From Thermodesulfovibrio sp. (GTDB taxonomy: Bacteria > Nitrospirota > Thermodesulfovibrionia > Thermodesulfovibrionales > Thermodesulfovibrionaceae), in the NCBI GenBank assembly GCA_025057595.1, contig JANXBK010000010.1:1-54605 (forward strand): DNA of 54,605 nt. Direction: 5' to 3'. Positions 53,049 to 54,605 of the stretch are shown here, in pieces. The translations under genes and the position numbers were made by a program. Every line of letters begins with the position of its first letter. Within the stretch, counting starts at the first letter, position 1. A model generated the notes under the pieces. That model ran no database searches. It had not been told where the DNA came from and worked only from the letters and a program-made list of their open reading frames with translations.

Positions 53049-54605
53049 AGGGAAGGTCCAGATATCAGAAAGTTATGAGCCACAGAAGAAAGAAACCAGG
53101 ATTTATAGCTATTGGGAGAAAAAGGATTATTTTAAACCAGATTTTAATGCCCCAAAATCCTCCTACTGTATAGTAATTCCACCACCTAATGTTACAGGCA
53201 CTTTACATATGGGGCATGCTTTAAATGCTACACTACAGGATATTTTAATTCGTTACAGAAGAATGCTTGGACATTGCACATTATGGCTTCCTGGAACAGA
53301 CCATGCAGGAATTGCAACTCAAAATGTAGTAGAAAAACAGCTTTTGAAGGAAGGTATTGACAGATACCGATTAGGAAGAGCAGCTTTTTTAGAGAGAGTT
53401 TGGCAGTGGAAGGAGTCTTGTGGTGGAGTAATTATTGAGCAACTTAAAAGACTTGGAGCTTCCTGTGATTGGAGTAGACTCCGTTTTACAATGGATGAGG
53501 GACTTTCTGAGGCTGTAAAAGAGGTATTTTTAAGACTTTTTGAAGAAGGATTAATTTACAGAGACTTAAGACTTATAAACTGGTGTCCAAGATGTCTCAC
53601 TGCACTGTCTGACCTTGAAGTTGAGCATGAAGAGATAGATGGAAAGCTTTATTATATAAAGTATCCTCTAAAGGAAGACCCTTCAAGTTTTATTACTGTT
53701 GCTACAACTCGTCCTGAGACAATGCTTGGAGATACAGCAGTTGCTGTAAATCCAGAAGACAAAAGATACACAGAGTTTGTCGGCAAAATACTTATTCTTC
53801 CTTTAGTAAATAGAGAGATTCCTGTTGTGGCTGATAAAGTTGTTGATATGGATTTTGCAACAGGAGCTGTCAAGGTTACACCAGCTCATGATTTCAACGA
53901 TGCTGAGATTGCACAAAGACATAGGCTTCCGTCTGTTTGTGTTATAGATGAAGAAGGTAAAATGACAGATGAGGCAGGAGCTTATAGAAATCTTGACAGA
54001 TACGAAGCAAGAAGGAAGGTGGTGGAAGACTTAACAAAGCTTGGTTTAATTGAAAAAGTTGAAAAATATCGTCATTCTGTTGGCCATTGTTATAGATGTA
54101 AGACAGTCATTGAGCCTCATCAGACAGTTCAATGGTTTGTAAAGGTAAAACCTCTTGCAGAGGAGGCTATAAAGGTTGTTCAAGAAGGTAGAATCCGTTT
54201 TATTCCTGAAGGATGGGTTAACAACTACTATGCATGGATGAAAGACATAAAGGACTGGTGTATATCAAGACAGCTTTGGTGGGGTCATAGAATTCCTGTA
54301 TGGTATTGTGCAGACTGCAAAACAAAGGAGGACATTCCTCAAGGTGATCTAATTGAAATAATGTTTTATAAGCCTTTCAGTCTTAACGGAAAAGAGATTT
54401 GGACTGGCAGTTACAATCAACTAAGAAGCTTAGGAATTACAAAAGAGGAGATTGAAAAGACAGCAAAGATCATAAAAATTCCAAAAGAGATTTTACCTTT
54501 AGCAAGTAGAGATGAGTTAGAAAGCTGTCCAAACTGTGGTAGCAAAGAGATTATTCAAGACCCTGATGTTCTTGATACATGGTTTTCTTCAGCTTTATGG
54601 CCTTT
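53041..54605 (+). CDS. valS: valyl-tRNA synthetase, N-terminal part, cut by the window edge
   Basis: Charges tRNA-Val. 521 codons present, with the class I HIGH motif as HMGH in PPNVTGTLHMGHALNATL (near 57), WLPGTDHAGIATQ, the editing domain (VATTRPETMLGDTAVAVNPE, KVTPAHDFNDAEIA) and the zinc-binding pairs CPRC, CYRC, CADC and CPNC. Between CADC and CPNC there are about 69 residues, longer than the usual few tens. KMSKS and the anticodon domain lie beyond the edge. Start fixed by the overlap with the previous gene. Confidence 0.95.
   Translation, partial: MLKGKVQISESYEPQKKETRIYSYWEKKDYFKPDFNAPKSSYCIVIPPPNVTGTLHMGHALNATLQDILIRYRRMLGHCTLWLPGTDHAGIATQNVVEKQLLKEGIDRYRLGRAAFLERVWQWKESCGGVIIEQLKRLGASCDWSRLRFTMDEGLSEAVKEVFLRLFEEGLIYRDLRLINWCPRCLTALSDLEVEHEEIDGKLYYIKYPLKEDPSSFITVATTRPETMLGDTAVAVNPEDKRYTEFVGKILILPLVNREIPVVADKVVDMDFATGAVKVTPAHDFNDAEIAQRHRLPSVCVIDEEGKMTDEAGAYRNLDRYEARRKVVEDLTKLGLIEKVEKYRHSVGHCYRCKTVIEPHQTVQWFVKVKPLAEEAIKVVQEGRIRFIPEGWVNNYYAWMKDIKDWCISRQLWWGHRIPVWYCADCKTKEDIPQGDLIEIMFYKPFSLNGKEIWTGSYNQLRSLGITKEEIEKTAKIIKIPKEILPLASRDELESCPNCGSKEIIQDPDVLDTWFSSALWP

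Overview
The window is low in G+C and densely coded, with gaps of usually 0-50 bases and many overlapping start/stop codons. It looks like a chromosomal core segment of a Gram-negative (diderm) bacterium: there are heptosyltransferase-like enzymes, a Mla-type lipid transporter, a TolC-family channel, lipoproteins and YidC. Gene content and style (short EF-Ts, long-form HisG, the ispE / tRNA-Gln / prs / rplY / pth order) suggest a thermophilic Nitrospirota member of the Thermodesulfovibrio type. That placement is inference from memory of such genomes, not a search result. No phage, insertion sequence or CRISPR array was seen.

Layout. 1-1376: two-component system (the kinase runs off the left edge). 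1497-9047: envelope glycan block with two GT9 enzymes, a GT2, a GT4, a methyltransferase, a flippase and a stray uracil-DNA-glycosylase-like gene, interrupted by a decayed MntA/HepT toxin-antitoxin pair. 9083-12681: hisG, rplU, rpmA, obg, proB. 12668-17587: DUF763, truA, then rpsB-tsf-pyrH-frr-dksA on the minus strand. 17717-23318: c-di-GMP-type signalling (HDOD, GAF-GGDEF, HD-GYP), SemiSWEET, DAHP synthase behind an aromatic-amino-acid attenuator, tRNA-Pro and pgeF. 23315-27952: rarA, queE, a membrane hydrolase, atpB-atpE and a phospholipase-like protein. 27952-32775: TPR protein, ispE, tRNA-Gln, prs, rplY, pth (all minus). 32805-32971: a small separate unit encoding a 19-residue Cys-rich peptide behind three tandem hairpins with identical loops. 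33017-36678: radA, a lipoprotein, rsmA, a small secreted protein, cheW. 36761-41664: an HlyD / double-ATPase / two-permease exporter. 41768-47688: thrS, infC, rpmI, rpmH, yidD, yidC, mnmE. 47690-54605: a parvulin lipoprotein, then mlaE-mlaF-mlaD-tolC-mlaC, a degenerate receiver and the start of valS.

Four points stand out. (1) The Cys-rich peptide unit at 32805-32971: a 5' leader made of three stem-loops that all present AUGAA, the last one covering the ribosome binding site. (2) A complete attenuator in front of DAHP synthase: leader peptide [14 protein letters not shown], mutually exclusive hairpins and a terminator, starting only a few bases after a tRNA-Pro. (3) A recurring promoter layout, extended -10 then about 5 bases then ATG, at about a dozen genes, which implies many leaderless mRNAs. 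(4) thrS and infC, adjacent genes, both open on rare codons (ATT and ATA), and the two usual ribosomal operons are joined here with rplT and rnpA missing from their customary places.
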